DNA from: Tieghemostelium lacteum
Lineage: Eukaryota > Evosea > Eumycetozoa > Dictyosteliales > Raperosteliaceae
DNA: 64,000 nt
Assembly: GCA_001606155.1 (NCBI GenBank)
Contig: LODT01000023.1
Location: 162,901 to 226,900, forward strand
Reading direction: 5' to 3'
Of this stretch, positions 1 through 9,256 are shown in pieces. The position numbers and the translations under genes are program-made. Below the pieces are notes generated by a model. The model saw only the letters and a list, made by a program, of their open reading frames with translations, was not told where the DNA came from and did not search any database. Within the stretch, counting starts at the first letter, position 1; each line of letters opens with the position of its first letter.

Positions 1-1897
1 GATTATGTCCCATTGTACCCATACCATTTGAATTCATTATAAATCCATTTTGATAGAGACTACTATGTTCAGGTGGTAACCTTTGTTGTTGTTCTTGTTG
101 TTCCAATTGTTGTTGTATCAGTGGTATATTAGATCTGTAATTAACACTGATAAGACGTTTAGAAATCTTATCAATCTGATTCAAACTTGGAAGAAGTGTC
201 CGTCTTCTCTGATTAATCTTTTCATCTGGATGTTGAATATCATCTGATAGAATATCACTATCTGCATCAGTTCGTTTCAGGTGAGGAAATTCATCAAACA
301 TACTATCACTAGACAATGGTGATAATAAACTTGGATTAGGACTTGGAATTTGATAATTAATATTTTCTCTAAATTCATTATTATAATTATTTTGTGTTAT
401 TGGACTATTATTAATATTTATATTATTATTATTATTATTATTATTAAATTGATTTATATTTTGATAAAAACTACTTCCTCTATTATTATAATTGATTTTA
501 TTGATTGGTGGTGGAGGAGGTGGTGGTGGTTGATTTGTAAATTTACTAGAATTTTGATTATCGATATAGGAATCCTCAAGACCTACAATGGGAAGACTAA
601 AACTATTATTTGAACTTGAATAAAGATTACTATAACTATTACCACTACTATTGCTATTAAAACTATTATTATTATTATTCAAACTATTATAGCTATTGTA
701 ACTATTATAGCTTGTACTAGGATTATTATTATTGATATTAATACTATTGTTACTATTATTCAAATAATTTACACTGTACAGAGATTTAATTTGTTTTAAA
801 TCGATTTTTGTTGAATTATCCATTACTGAAGCTGCATTTCTCAGTACTCTTTCATTATAACTTGTAGAACCTTTATTACTACTATTTAAACTATTACTAC
901 TGCTATTAGTACTCTTATTGCCTGTAGTTGTAGTAGTAGAAGAAGAAGAATCATTTGTCATCTCAATAGCTGAAGAATTCTTTCTAGCAACATTAGGTGA
1001 TGAACTAATAGGTGAATCAATATCCATATCATCATAACTAAATTTTTTTGATGTACTCAACTGAGTAACTTTGTGACCATAACTATTGTTACTACTTATA
1101 CTAGAATTACTACCTAAACTCATATTACTTTCATTAGATGAAAGTGATAGAGTAGATGTTGCAGGAGATGGTGATGCAATAGGAATAATAATAGGTGATA
1201 TACTATTTTTTAATGGATTATTATTTACTTGTATTTGTTGTTGTTGCTGGTGTTGTAGTGATGGACTTATGTTTTGTTGTTTTTGAAATGGTGAGAATTG
1301 TTGTTGTTGTTGAGTTTGTATAGGAGAAGGTTGTTTTGAAGGTGTAATAAATTTATGTGGTTGTGAGGTTGAAGAGGGTGGTGATATAGGGGTAAGGCTA
1401 TTATTAGGGTAAATTAAACTGAGAATCTGTTGAAACGACTCAATATTTCTAGGTGGAGTATCTGAAACACACCAATATCCGCCATTCATTTTATTAGCGA
1501 GAATTCTTTCGATTCTCTTGGTATGAATAATCATTGGTGATGGTGAATTAGTGCATACTACAACACCGTGTATTCTCTTTGAGATCTTTAGGAATTGATT
1601 TTGTAACCAAGTGAGACATTCCGTCAGAAAGTCAATATCGGAATTATTTATGATGCCAGTGGTTGTCGGTAACCCTATATACCCCAAAACTATATTACTA
1701 CTAGTAAGCAACTGAACGTTATTATCTATAGCTTTATCAAATAGCTCTTGTGTCAATGCATGATTATTTATAATGACACTATTGTTGATTGAAAATGATT
1801 TAAACAGTGTGTTGATATCGTGCAGTATCTTATTCTTATTATCTATTAAAATTGCTGTTATCCTTATATTATCTTCTCCACCATCATCATTATCCAT
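1..1897 (-). CDS. Low-complexity Asn/Ser/Gln-rich protein, C-terminus outside window
   Basis: The reverse strand is open from an ATG at 1897 to the left edge (632 codons, no stop), so this is an N-terminal part. The first ~170 residues look folded, with alternating hydrophobic segments and a conserved-looking stretch around residues 120-150 (GGYWCVSDTPP). After that the protein is mostly Gln, Asn and Ser runs plus a seven-Pro run near residue 460. A more mixed, charged segment returns near the left edge (about residues 530-600, with DEFPHLKR and RRRTLLPS). I do not recognise the family. The long homopolymers are typical of dictyostelid nuclear or signalling proteins, but that is not evidence of function. 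The start is the first ATG after an AT-rich leader and lies about 350 bp from the divergent DGAT2 gene. Confidence 0.8.
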   Translation of the reverse strand, partial: MDNDDGGEDNIRITAILIDNKNKILHDINTLFKSFSINNSVIINNHALTQELFDKAIDNNVQLLTSSNIVLGYIGLPTTTGIINNSDIDFLTECLTWLQNQFLKISKRIHGVVVCTNSPSPMIIHTKRIERILANKMNGGYWCVSDTPPRNIESFQQILSLIYPNNSLTPISPPSSTSQPHKFITPSKQPSPIQTQQQQQFSPFQKQQNISPSLQHQQQQQIQVNNNPLKNSISPIIIPIASPSPATSTLSLSSNESNMSLGSNSSISSNNSYGHKVTQLSTSKKFSYDDMDIDSPISSSPNVARKNSSAIEMTNDSSSSTTTTTGNKSTNSSSNSLNSSNKGSTSYNERVLRNAASVMDNSTKIDLKQIKSLYSVNYLNNSNNSININNNNPSTSYNSYNSYNSLNNNNNSFNSNSSGNSYSNLYSSSNNSFSLPIVGLEDSYIDNQNSSKFTNQPPPPPPPPINKINYNNRGSSFYQNINQFNNNNNNNNININNSPITQNNYNNEFRENINYQIPSPNPSLLSPLSSDSMFDEFPHLKRTDADSDILSDDIQHPDEKINQRRRTLLPSLNQIDKISKRLISVNYRSNIPLIQQQLEQQEQQQRLPPEHSSLYQNGFIMNSNGMGTMGHN

Positions 1898-2001
1898 ATT
1901 TTTTCAAATCTGAAATTAAAACTTTGATTTTTTTATCCTTTAATTAATTAATTAATTAATTCAAATTAATAATGGAGTGGAGCTAAAAATAAAAAAATAT
2001 G

Positions 2002-2033
<32 letters not shown>

Positions 2034-2247
2034 CAAAAAAAATTTTTTTTACTTTCTACTATGATCATGATTTAAATTCATATGAATAAAATTTAAAGTA
2101 ATAAGAGGTTTTTAAAATTATTATATATTATATATTATATATTTTATTTTTATTTGATTTATCTATGTGATAAAAAATAAAATTTTTTTAATTTTTTAAA
2201 AAATAATTTTCTTTTAATTTATTTAAAAATCTTTGAAGATTCAAATA
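1898..2247. promoter_or_regulatory. Divergent promoter region with A27 run
   Basis: This 350-bp gap separates two divergently transcribed genes. It is almost pure A/T, with an uninterrupted A27 at 2007-2033 followed by A-rich and T-rich blocks, and TATATTA repeats near 2120-2145. No ORF or RNA gene is visible. Homopolymer tracts of this kind are normal in dictyostelid promoters. Confidence 0.5.
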
Positions 2248-3240
2248 ATGAGATTTTCAATATTTAATGTACCATTAGAAAGAAGATTACAAACATTGTC
2301 AGTATTAATCTATGCATTGGTTACACCATTTGCATTGATATGTGCATTCTATCTCATTGTAATACCTATTTTCTATGGATTTACAGTACCCTATTTGATA
2401 TGGATAATCTATTGGGACAAGAGACACGAAACTGGCGGATACAAATGGAAGTTCGTTAGAAACCTCAAACTATGGAAATACTTTAAAGACTATTTCCCAA
2501 TATCTCTACGAGCCTCTTCTAAATTGGATCCGGAGAAGAACTACATATTTGGTATACATCCACACGGTATCATTAGCATTGGTGCATTTTGTAACTTTGG
2601 TACCAATGCCAACGGTATTGATCATGCTTTCCCAGGTGTGAATATACATCTGTTGACATTGGACTCCAATTTCAGAATACCATTTCTCAGAGAGATTCTA
2701 TTGTCTCTGGGAATAGGCAGCGTAAGCAAAAAGTCTTGTACTAATATCCTAAACAGTGGAAAAGGTCAGAGTATTTGTATAGTTATTGGAGGTGCTGAAG
2801 AATCTCTTGATGCTCACCCTGGAAACAATGAAATTACATTAAAAAATCGAAAAGGTTTCGTTAAATTGGCACTTAATAACGGTGCTTCTTTGGTACCTGT
2901 CTATTCATTCGGTGAAAATGATGTGTATGACCAAGTTTCGAATCCTAGAGGATCATACATTAGAAGAATTCAAACCAAGATTAAGAATATAACGGGTATT
3001 GCACCTCCTCTCATTAGAGGTAGAGGTGTTTTCAGTTATGATTTTGGTCTACTTCCTCAGAGACACCCTATTGTATCTGTCATTGGCTCACCAATTGATA
3101 TACCAAAAGTAAACAATCCATCTGAGGAGTTAATTGATCACTATCATAAACTCTATATCGATTCCCTAAATGAACTATTTGAAAATTATAAAAAAGAATT
3201 TCATGAAATACCTGAGGACACACACTTAAAAATTAATTAA
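2248..3240 (+). CDS. dgat2: Diacylglycerol O-acyltransferase 2 (DGAT2 family)
   Basis: A 330-residue DGAT2/monoacylglycerol-acyltransferase family enzyme. The family makes triacylglycerol from diacylglycerol and acyl-CoA at the ER and lipid droplets. The diagnostic HPHG active-site motif appears in FGIHPHGIISIG near residues 100-112, followed by the usual glycine-rich stretch (IVIGGAEESLDAHPG) and a C-terminal block with HPIVSVIGSPI and a long helix. An N-terminal hydrophobic hairpin (about residues 15-55) should anchor it in the membrane. The start is the ATG at 2248; the frame is open 15 bp further up only through a TTG. Length is typical, the gene has no intron, and nothing is missing. The family call is firm; the exact substrate (DAG or MAG) cannot be read from sequence. 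Confidence 0.93.
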   Translation: MRFSIFNVPLERRLQTLSVLIYALVTPFALICAFYLIVIPIFYGFTVPYLIWIIYWDKRHETGGYKWKFVRNLKLWKYFKDYFPISLRASSKLDPEKNYIFGIHPHGIISIGAFCNFGTNANGIDHAFPGVNIHLLTLDSNFRIPFLREILLSLGIGSVSKKSCTNILNSGKGQSICIVIGGAEESLDAHPGNNEITLKNRKGFVKLALNNGASLVPVYSFGENDVYDQVSNPRGSYIRRIQTKIKNITGIAPPLIRGRGVFSYDFGLLPQRHPIVSVIGSPIDIPKVNNPSEELIDHYHKLYIDSLNELFENYKKEFHEIPEDTHLKIN

Positions 3241-3437
3241 CCTTTTCAAAAAAAACCAGTAAATAATATTATGTAAATATATATCAGTCAAATGTTAATA
3301 ACTACATTATTGTATAATAAATAAAATGATAATGTCAATTGAATTCACCAAAAGAGATGAAAAAGGTGAAATTTTTAAAAAAATTTTTTTATTTTTGATT
3401 TGTAAATATCTTTTCATCACATAACAGATAATTCCTC

Positions 3438-6192
3438 ATGTCTGTAGAATTAGCCCCTTTACCTTTTAAAATTGAAAAAGGAGAAAAGTTTTTATCATAT
3501 GATGAAAGACTAGGACAGGTTATAATTACAAGTACAAATGGTATTGGATTTGTCTATTTAGATGATCCACAAGCTAAAAGAAATTATTATTGGTAAGGTT
3601 TAAACAATATAATTGAAAAGAGATTCATAAACGTATTGTGTCTAATACGATCATTTACTTATATAAATATATATATTATCAATCTATTAAAAGTTCGGAT
3701 AAACCTATAAAAGATGCCAAATTTTCACCAAATATTATATATGCAGCTATAAAGTTTAGTGATAATGATATAGAGATTTTACAATTGAAAACTGGTGTTA
3801 GATATACTCACACTTGTAAGAATGTAAAAGGTTCAGTTATAATGGGTTTCTTTTGGACTAATAATGAGAATCTATTGATTATAACCAATTTTTCAATTGA
3901 ACTCTACCAGTTGGCTGATGGTCAATGTAAATTAATTAAAGATACAAAGAATCTAAAAATTTTAAATTTTGTATTTTCAGTAGGTGTTTATAGTGGGATA
4001 TTCAATGTAGATATTGAAAGAAGATGTTAACATGTTGTTGATTGTATGATATTATATTATAGGCTAAATATGGTGTATTATTAATATATTCAGGTGGAAA
4101 TCAAATTCAACCATTTCTATTCAGAGCACAATCTTTTGATAAGATACCTAAATTCACTGTAGATTCAGTACAGAGTCCATTGGAACTCACAAATTTGTTT
4201 ATAACTAGAATTCATGAGAAGAATTATTGTATCTATGGTGACCATTTTAATATTAATATATACGAGTTGAATTTAGAGACAATCTACAAGATCAGAACCA
4301 TTAAGCTATGTTTACCAGGTCCTAATTCTATACATTTTGTAGATAATCTCATTATAGTTCACAGTGAATTAAAGATATCTATGGTTTATGATTTGAAAAT
4401 GATTCAAAAAGATAGAGATTTAGATCCTAAGAAAGAGAGTGTGGAATTTCCAATATCTGCAATTCCAATGTCTTTAAAAGAGCTTTCTAATAATAATATT
4501 AACAGTAGTAGCGGTAGTATAACTTCTTCAAATAGAGATAATTATAATGAATATAGTAATAACAGTCAACAGTCACAACAGATTCAATTGTATTTAAAAG
4601 ATTGGGAGTACATACATCCACATTACATCTTTGAGAGAGAAAGTGGAAATTGGTTTGAAGTCAGCTTGAATTTTGATAAAATTTCAAATTTTTTACAATT
4701 TGATAGTCATAAGATTATACCATTTCTTCAGGACAGAACACTAGCAAATGCCAAACAGGCTTTGTTGGCACTTATTAAAACTATAATTGAATACAAGACT
4801 GAGAATCTAGAAGGTATTGGAAAGATTTTTGATGAATTGAATAGAGTACTCTTTCAAACATTAAACAGAAACAATACTGAACTTTTACAAAAACAATTGT
4901 CTTCTGCAAATGCAGTTGCATCGACAACACAGATTTCAGGTAGTGGAAGTAGTCTGTCACTTTCCAATAGTGCTGGTACTGCACAATCTGATAAATCAAG
5001 ATCTCTCATAACAGCACCACCTTCATCACCATCATCACCAACTACACAGTCTCCCAATAAAGATCTCTGGCAGAAATCGTCACCACAACCTAACAGTTCA
5101 AAAAGTAAATTAACATTATCTAATGGTAGCAGTCCATTAGGTGGCGGTGGAAACCAAATTCCACATGAAGACTCTTTAGATCTCTCCATTGCATCTTCTA
5201 TCAACAAAAGATCACCTACTTTAAAATCCGACCACGATTCCCAATCCACCAACAATAATGGATCATCACTCAATCTAAGATCAACAACAGTCTCTAGAAC
5301 CACCCAAAACACCTATAAAGCAGGTAACCAATTTGTACCAAGAGCCTCAAGACTACCTCAATACATCTTAGTCAACAGTGTAGATATGCATGAAAAAGTT
5401 CTTTATCCAATCTACGAAAAAATCATAATTGATCAAAGTAACTATAATAACAGTAGTAATAGTAGTAGTCATAACAGTAATAACAATAGTAACAGTAGTA
5501 ATTCAACTCCAACTCAAGTTCCAATTAATCATCATCATCAACAACAAATATCAGGTCAGAGAGAAAAGAATCAATTTGATTCAAAGTATTTGATTAGTGT
5601 TGTTACTGAATATATAAGATCACTGAGTTTTGCATCATGTCCTGCAAGTGATAAACTATTTGATTTACTGATTTCACTGTTTGTTGATAATAATATGTTC
5701 TCACAGTTACATCAGTATTTGCAATATTATGCTATTCAGGATTCAGAGAATATTGCCTATAAGCTATTGTCAATTGGTGAGATTTATCCACCGGCATTAC
5801 AATTGTCTTTGGATATGTTTAAAAGACTACAGAAACCAAATATAATTATATCAACACTGTTAGAACGTAAACAATTATTACCAGCAATTAGATTACTACG
5901 ATCTATTCGTGATTCAGATGTTGAATTCTATCAGGAACTTTTAACCCCTTACTCTGTAAGTTTGTTCCTCAAGGAAGCATCAGCACAGAACAATGACACA
6001 CTCTTCTTCTCAGTATTTAAATATTTTGAAAATTATAATCACATTTCAACCGCCAATCCCATTTTTGAAAAGTACATTAAACTCTTTCAAGAGAAATTTG
6101 GTGTAACTCATTTAATCTACCTTAAAAAACATTTATCACATGACACCAATAACAGTAGATCAAATTCTCCAAAATTAATTTCATCCCAGTAA
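3438..6192 (+). CDS. rmc1: RMC1/Mic1 homologue, regulator of MON1-CCZ1
   Basis: Three coding exons: 3438-3592, 3694-3979, 4063-6192; introns 101 and 83 bp, all GT...AG, joined frame intact, 856 residues. The N-terminal part (to about residue 300) resembles the RMC1 beta-propeller; a poly-Ser/Asn linker fills about residues 300-650; the C-terminus is the Mic1 domain with its hallmark run (VTEYIRSLSF, YYAIQDSE, IYPPALQLSLDMFKRLQ). RMC1 (C18orf8) binds MON1-CCZ1, the exchange factor that activates Rab7 on late endosomes. The second donor was chosen because splicing at 3979/4063 gives NFVFSAKYGVLLIYS, matching the propeller; reading through reaches a stop at 4030. The exon 1 donor leaves a TG|T codon and is slightly less sure. 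The linker is much longer than in animals. Confidence 0.9.
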
Positions 6193-6563
6193 TTATACCC
6201 ATTATCCCCTCAATTCATACCAAATAAATTAATTTAATTAATTTTTTATTTTAATTTTGTTTACTATGTTATTGTTATTACTTTTTAATTATGTATTACT
6301 TTTTAGAAATATTACAGATTCGATAAACCTAATTACCCTGGTAAATTGATTTAAATTTACATTTCCTACATCTCATCTTAAAAACACAGGAGAAATGGTA
6401 TTTGGGTATTAATTTTTTAAAAAAAAAAATCTATAAGAGCGATTGCTGATCTTTATAAATCAAGAAAGATATTTTTTTGATTTTTTTACAAACTTTGAGT
6501 TTTAATTTTTTTTTTTTTTCATTGGATCAAAGGTATTTGATTAATAGATATAAAAGAATAAGA
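6193..6563. other. Intergenic, AT-rich
   Basis: A 371-bp gap between RMC1 and the membrane-protein pair. It contains A- and T-runs, including a T-run just before the next ATG. No ORF, tRNA or repeat family is visible. Confidence 0.5.
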
Positions 6564-7463
6564 ATGTCAAAATCACCTTTTTCATGTCTTACTCTTTGTT
6601 TTTTAGGTACATTTTTATTATTTTCAATTGTCACTGTAATAATTGCCTTGACATCTATTAAACCATCAGTTGATAAAGCAAATGGATTTGTAGAAGCTGA
6701 TAGTTGTAAAGTTGTAGATGCTTATATTTCAACTCAATGTTCATCATCTACAGCTAGTAGTAAATGCGCTGAATACAATGATAATATATTTTGGTATAAT
6801 AGTTGGGGATCAAGTTACTACTTTATATATGTTTCTAATGGTGGTCCTTCCGACGATGAATACAGCGATGAAGATGATAACGAAAATGACGATGACGACG
6901 GTGGAGATGATGACGGTGGAGACGATGGTGGAGATGATGGTGGAGGCGATGGTGGAGGCGATGGTGGAGGAGGCGGTGGTGATATAGTAGTAGATAACCT
7001 TTCACATTTAACATCTGGAGGTTCTTATCATGATGTATATAACAAAAAAGAGCAAACTAAAGATAAACTTCAAAATATTGTATCATCATCAAGTCAAGAA
7101 ACATGTTCAGCAAGTGAAATTGCATGTTATCAAGCTAATGTAGTTGTAAACTATAAAGATAACCATGGTGTAATGGTGAATGGAACTGCACAAGGTCTTT
7201 GGTCAGCAGAGTTATCTTGGGTATCAAGTTACATTAACACAACTCTAGATATCACTGGACCTCCACCTACATGTTACTACAATGAAAGAAACACCAATGA
7301 AGTCATGTTATTTAAACCACCTCATTATAGCAAAGGTGCACTTGCAGGTACAATAATTATTGGAATTGTTGCATTTATTTCATTATTTGCATTAGTAATC
7401 AACGTAATTTATAATCTACGTCGACACCACCATCACCATCACGGATATTCACCAATTCATTAA
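6564..7463 (+). CDS. Two-pass membrane protein with acidic Asp/Gly loop (copy A)
   Basis: A 299-residue protein of no family I recognise. It has an N-terminal hydrophobic segment (about residues 8-33), a Cys-containing ectodomain starting near residue 45, a conserved block NDNIFWYNSWGSSYYFIYVSNGG, then a ~55-residue tract of almost only Asp and Gly, a second folded block with two more Cys (YKDNHGVMVNGTAQGLWSAE), and a C-terminal membrane helix (about 263-287) followed by a short cytosolic tail with six His. The ATG at 6564 starts just before the first hydrophobic segment; an upstream in-frame TTG would add a non-conserved 29 residues. It is a tandem paralogue of the next gene, sharing layout and motifs. 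The acidic loop could bind divalent cations; that is only inference. Confidence 0.8.
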   Translation: MSKSPFSCLTLCFLGTFLLFSIVTVIIALTSIKPSVDKANGFVEADSCKVVDAYISTQCSSSTASSKCAEYNDNIFWYNSWGSSYYFIYVSNGGPSDDEYSDEDDNENDDDDGGDDDGGDDGGDDGGGDGGGDGGGGGGDIVVDNLSHLTSGGSYHDVYNKKEQTKDKLQNIVSSSSQETCSASEIACYQANVVVNYKDNHGVMVNGTAQGLWSAELSWVSSYINTTLDITGPPPTCYYNERNTNEVMLFKPPHYSKGALAGTIIIGIVAFISLFALVINVIYNLRRHHHHHHGYSPIH

Positions 7464-7746
7464 ACCTGTATATATAAATTTTATTAAAGATTTGTTGTAG
7501 AACCGTAATTAAAATAAAATCTCAAATATAAATTATATTTTCTCAGGATTTAAATGACCTGGTAATTTTACTTAAAGGAACAAGTTGTAATTGCATTAGG
7601 GAATCAGGTTTCAGATTTTACATGAAATTGTTTTGAAAATTTCTTGAGACATGGGGGTGAGATATTTATTTTGAAAAGTTATAAAAACAAAAACCTTTTC
7701 ACAATGATATTGTAATACATTAATATTAATTTGTAAATATAGATAA

Positions 7747-8595
7747 ATGTCAGTAAAATATATTACATTAACTTGTGTCAACTTAACTGTACTATGTATA
7801 ATTGCAACTGTACTGGTTGCATCATTATGGCTTGCACCTTCCATTAAGAAGGCTAAAGGTTTAATACAAGGCGATGATTGTGAATTTATAGGTGCATCGA
7901 TTACAACTGATTGCGCAGATGGTAAATGCACTGTATACAATGACGATATATTCTGGTATAATAACTGGGGATCTAGTTACTACTTTATATATGTAACTAA
8001 CGGTGGTCCTACTGATGACGAATACAGTGATGCTGATGATGATTACTCAGATGCAGATGGCGATGGTGACGATGACGATGGCGGTGGAGATGACGATGGC
8101 GGTGGGTTTGGTGATGACGATGGTTTTGGTGATGGAGATATTGTAAGTGAGCTACAGAATACACCTTTAACAACCGGAGGTTCTTTACCTTCTATAATGG
8201 ACACAACATTATTATCTGAAATTCAACCATTTGTTATAATGCCACCTGAAAATACATGTGTAGAACCTAATAATGATCCATGTTATCAAGGTAATATTGC
8301 AGTTTCATTTATTGATAATCACGGTATAAGAGTCAACGCAACTGCCTATGGTTTATGGTCTGCTGATTATCAATGGATAGTAGATGCAAATCAAAATGTA
8401 GCAAGTATGACCTCACTCACTTGCTACTATAACGAAAAGAATAGTAATGAAGTAATGTTATTCAAACCACCAAAATACAAAAAAACAGCACTCTTTACCA
8501 CTATATTTCTATCTATATGTACCTTTATACTAGTTCTAATAACTTCAATATACGTTTACTCACATTACAAGCATGGTGAATATATGAGAATATAA
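7747..8595 (+). CDS. Two-pass membrane protein with acidic Asp/Gly loop (copy B)
   Basis: A 282-residue tandem paralogue of the gene 283 bp upstream. It has the same order: N-terminal membrane helix (about residues 7-30), a block reading NDDIFWYNNWGSSYYFIYV, a Thr-Asp-Asp-Glu start to an Asp/Gly/Phe-rich acidic tract, a second block (FIDNHGIRVNATAYGLWSADYQW), paired Cys residues before and after, the motif CYYNEKNSNEVMLFKPP, and a C-terminal helix (about 249-272). The His-rich tail of copy A is replaced by a short Tyr/His/Lys tail. Conservation of the two blocks and Cys, against free variation in the acidic tract and tail, says the ectodomain is under selection. Function unknown. Confidence 0.8.
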   Translation: MSVKYITLTCVNLTVLCIIATVLVASLWLAPSIKKAKGLIQGDDCEFIGASITTDCADGKCTVYNDDIFWYNNWGSSYYFIYVTNGGPTDDEYSDADDDYSDADGDGDDDDGGGDDDGGGFGDDDGFGDGDIVSELQNTPLTTGGSLPSIMDTTLLSEIQPFVIMPPENTCVEPNNDPCYQGNIAVSFIDNHGIRVNATAYGLWSADYQWIVDANQNVASMTSLTCYYNEKNSNEVMLFKPPKYKKTALFTTIFLSICTFILVLITSIYVYSHYKHGEYMRI

Positions 8596-8631
8596 AAATA
8601 TAATAATTCTAAAAATAAATAAAAGGTTTTA

Positions 8632-8880
8632 TTTGAGTACCAGTACAATGTAAAAAACCTTTATTATAAAATTATACTTGATATCACTAAATTGTATTGT
8701 TTTTTGATATTTAATAATTTCATTTTTCAAATTTACTATTTCTTCTTCATTCCTGGGATCAGAAAACACAAAACTACCTCCTCTACAACAAGTATAATTC
8801 AATATCTATTTATCAGTACCTGTTGATAAAATAGGTTCAGTTGAAATATCAACAGGTTTTTTACATTGTTGGTACTCAAA
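8632..8880. repeat. 249-bp element with 27-29 bp imperfect terminal inverted repeats
   Basis: The left arm (8632-8660) and right arm (8854-8880) are reverse complements except for a 2-base indel. A second, inner inverted repeat (CCTGTTGATA ... TATCAACAGG, about 8819-8857) lies at the right end. The interior has no complete gene; its reverse strand is open for ~50 codons. This looks like a MITE-type element or a foldback structure. No clear target-site duplication can be seen. Confidence 0.45.
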
Positions 8881-9256
8881 TTTTGAATTCTGCCAGTATT
8901 TCTGCTGGGAATATTACAGCTTCAACGTATTTAATGGTTTTTATTGAAAGTTGATACAATCAATTCATTAACACCATTTCCTTCTCCAGTAACAATTAAT
9001 AAGAATGGTCAAGTAGTGGTGTCTCATCTTGAACTTCCTCTTGGTTCTGTTCTTGATTTTCCTCTTGTTCCTCCTCTTGTTCCTCCTCTTGATCTTTTAT
9101 AATTTTGGATAGTGACATTTAATTAAAAGGAAATCAAAAAATTAAAATAAAAAAACAAAATCAACATCTCCAATTTGAAAATACAAAAAATGCTTGAAAA
9201 TGAGGGAATTTAATAAAAATTTTTTTTATTAATTTAATTAAAATATGTTTTAGAGA
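8881..9256. other. Decayed noncoding stretch with a short acidic ORF
   Basis: The reverse strand from 9118 encodes a 40-residue Glu/Gln-rich ORF (start MSLSKIIKDQEEE) ending near 8996. The forward strand around 8880-8935 is open with an Ala/Ser/Ile-rich sequence. Neither is long or conserved enough to call a gene. A T-run and ATTTAATTAA precede the next start. Confidence 0.3.

Noticed and set aside
350-613. Forward ORF with poly-Ile and Trp runs
   Set aside because: It is the antisense of the Asn-rich reverse-strand gene; homopolymers such as poly-Ile and poly-Trp arise from (AAT)n and (CCA)n read backwards.
4781-5312. Reverse-strand ORFs inside RMC1
   Set aside because: Shadows of the low-complexity linker of RMC1; no motif and no promoter-like leader.
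6718-6987. Met/Val/Glu-rich forward ORF
   Set aside because: A +1 frame shadow of the Asp/Gly repeat (GAT GGT read as ATG GTG) in the membrane protein gene.
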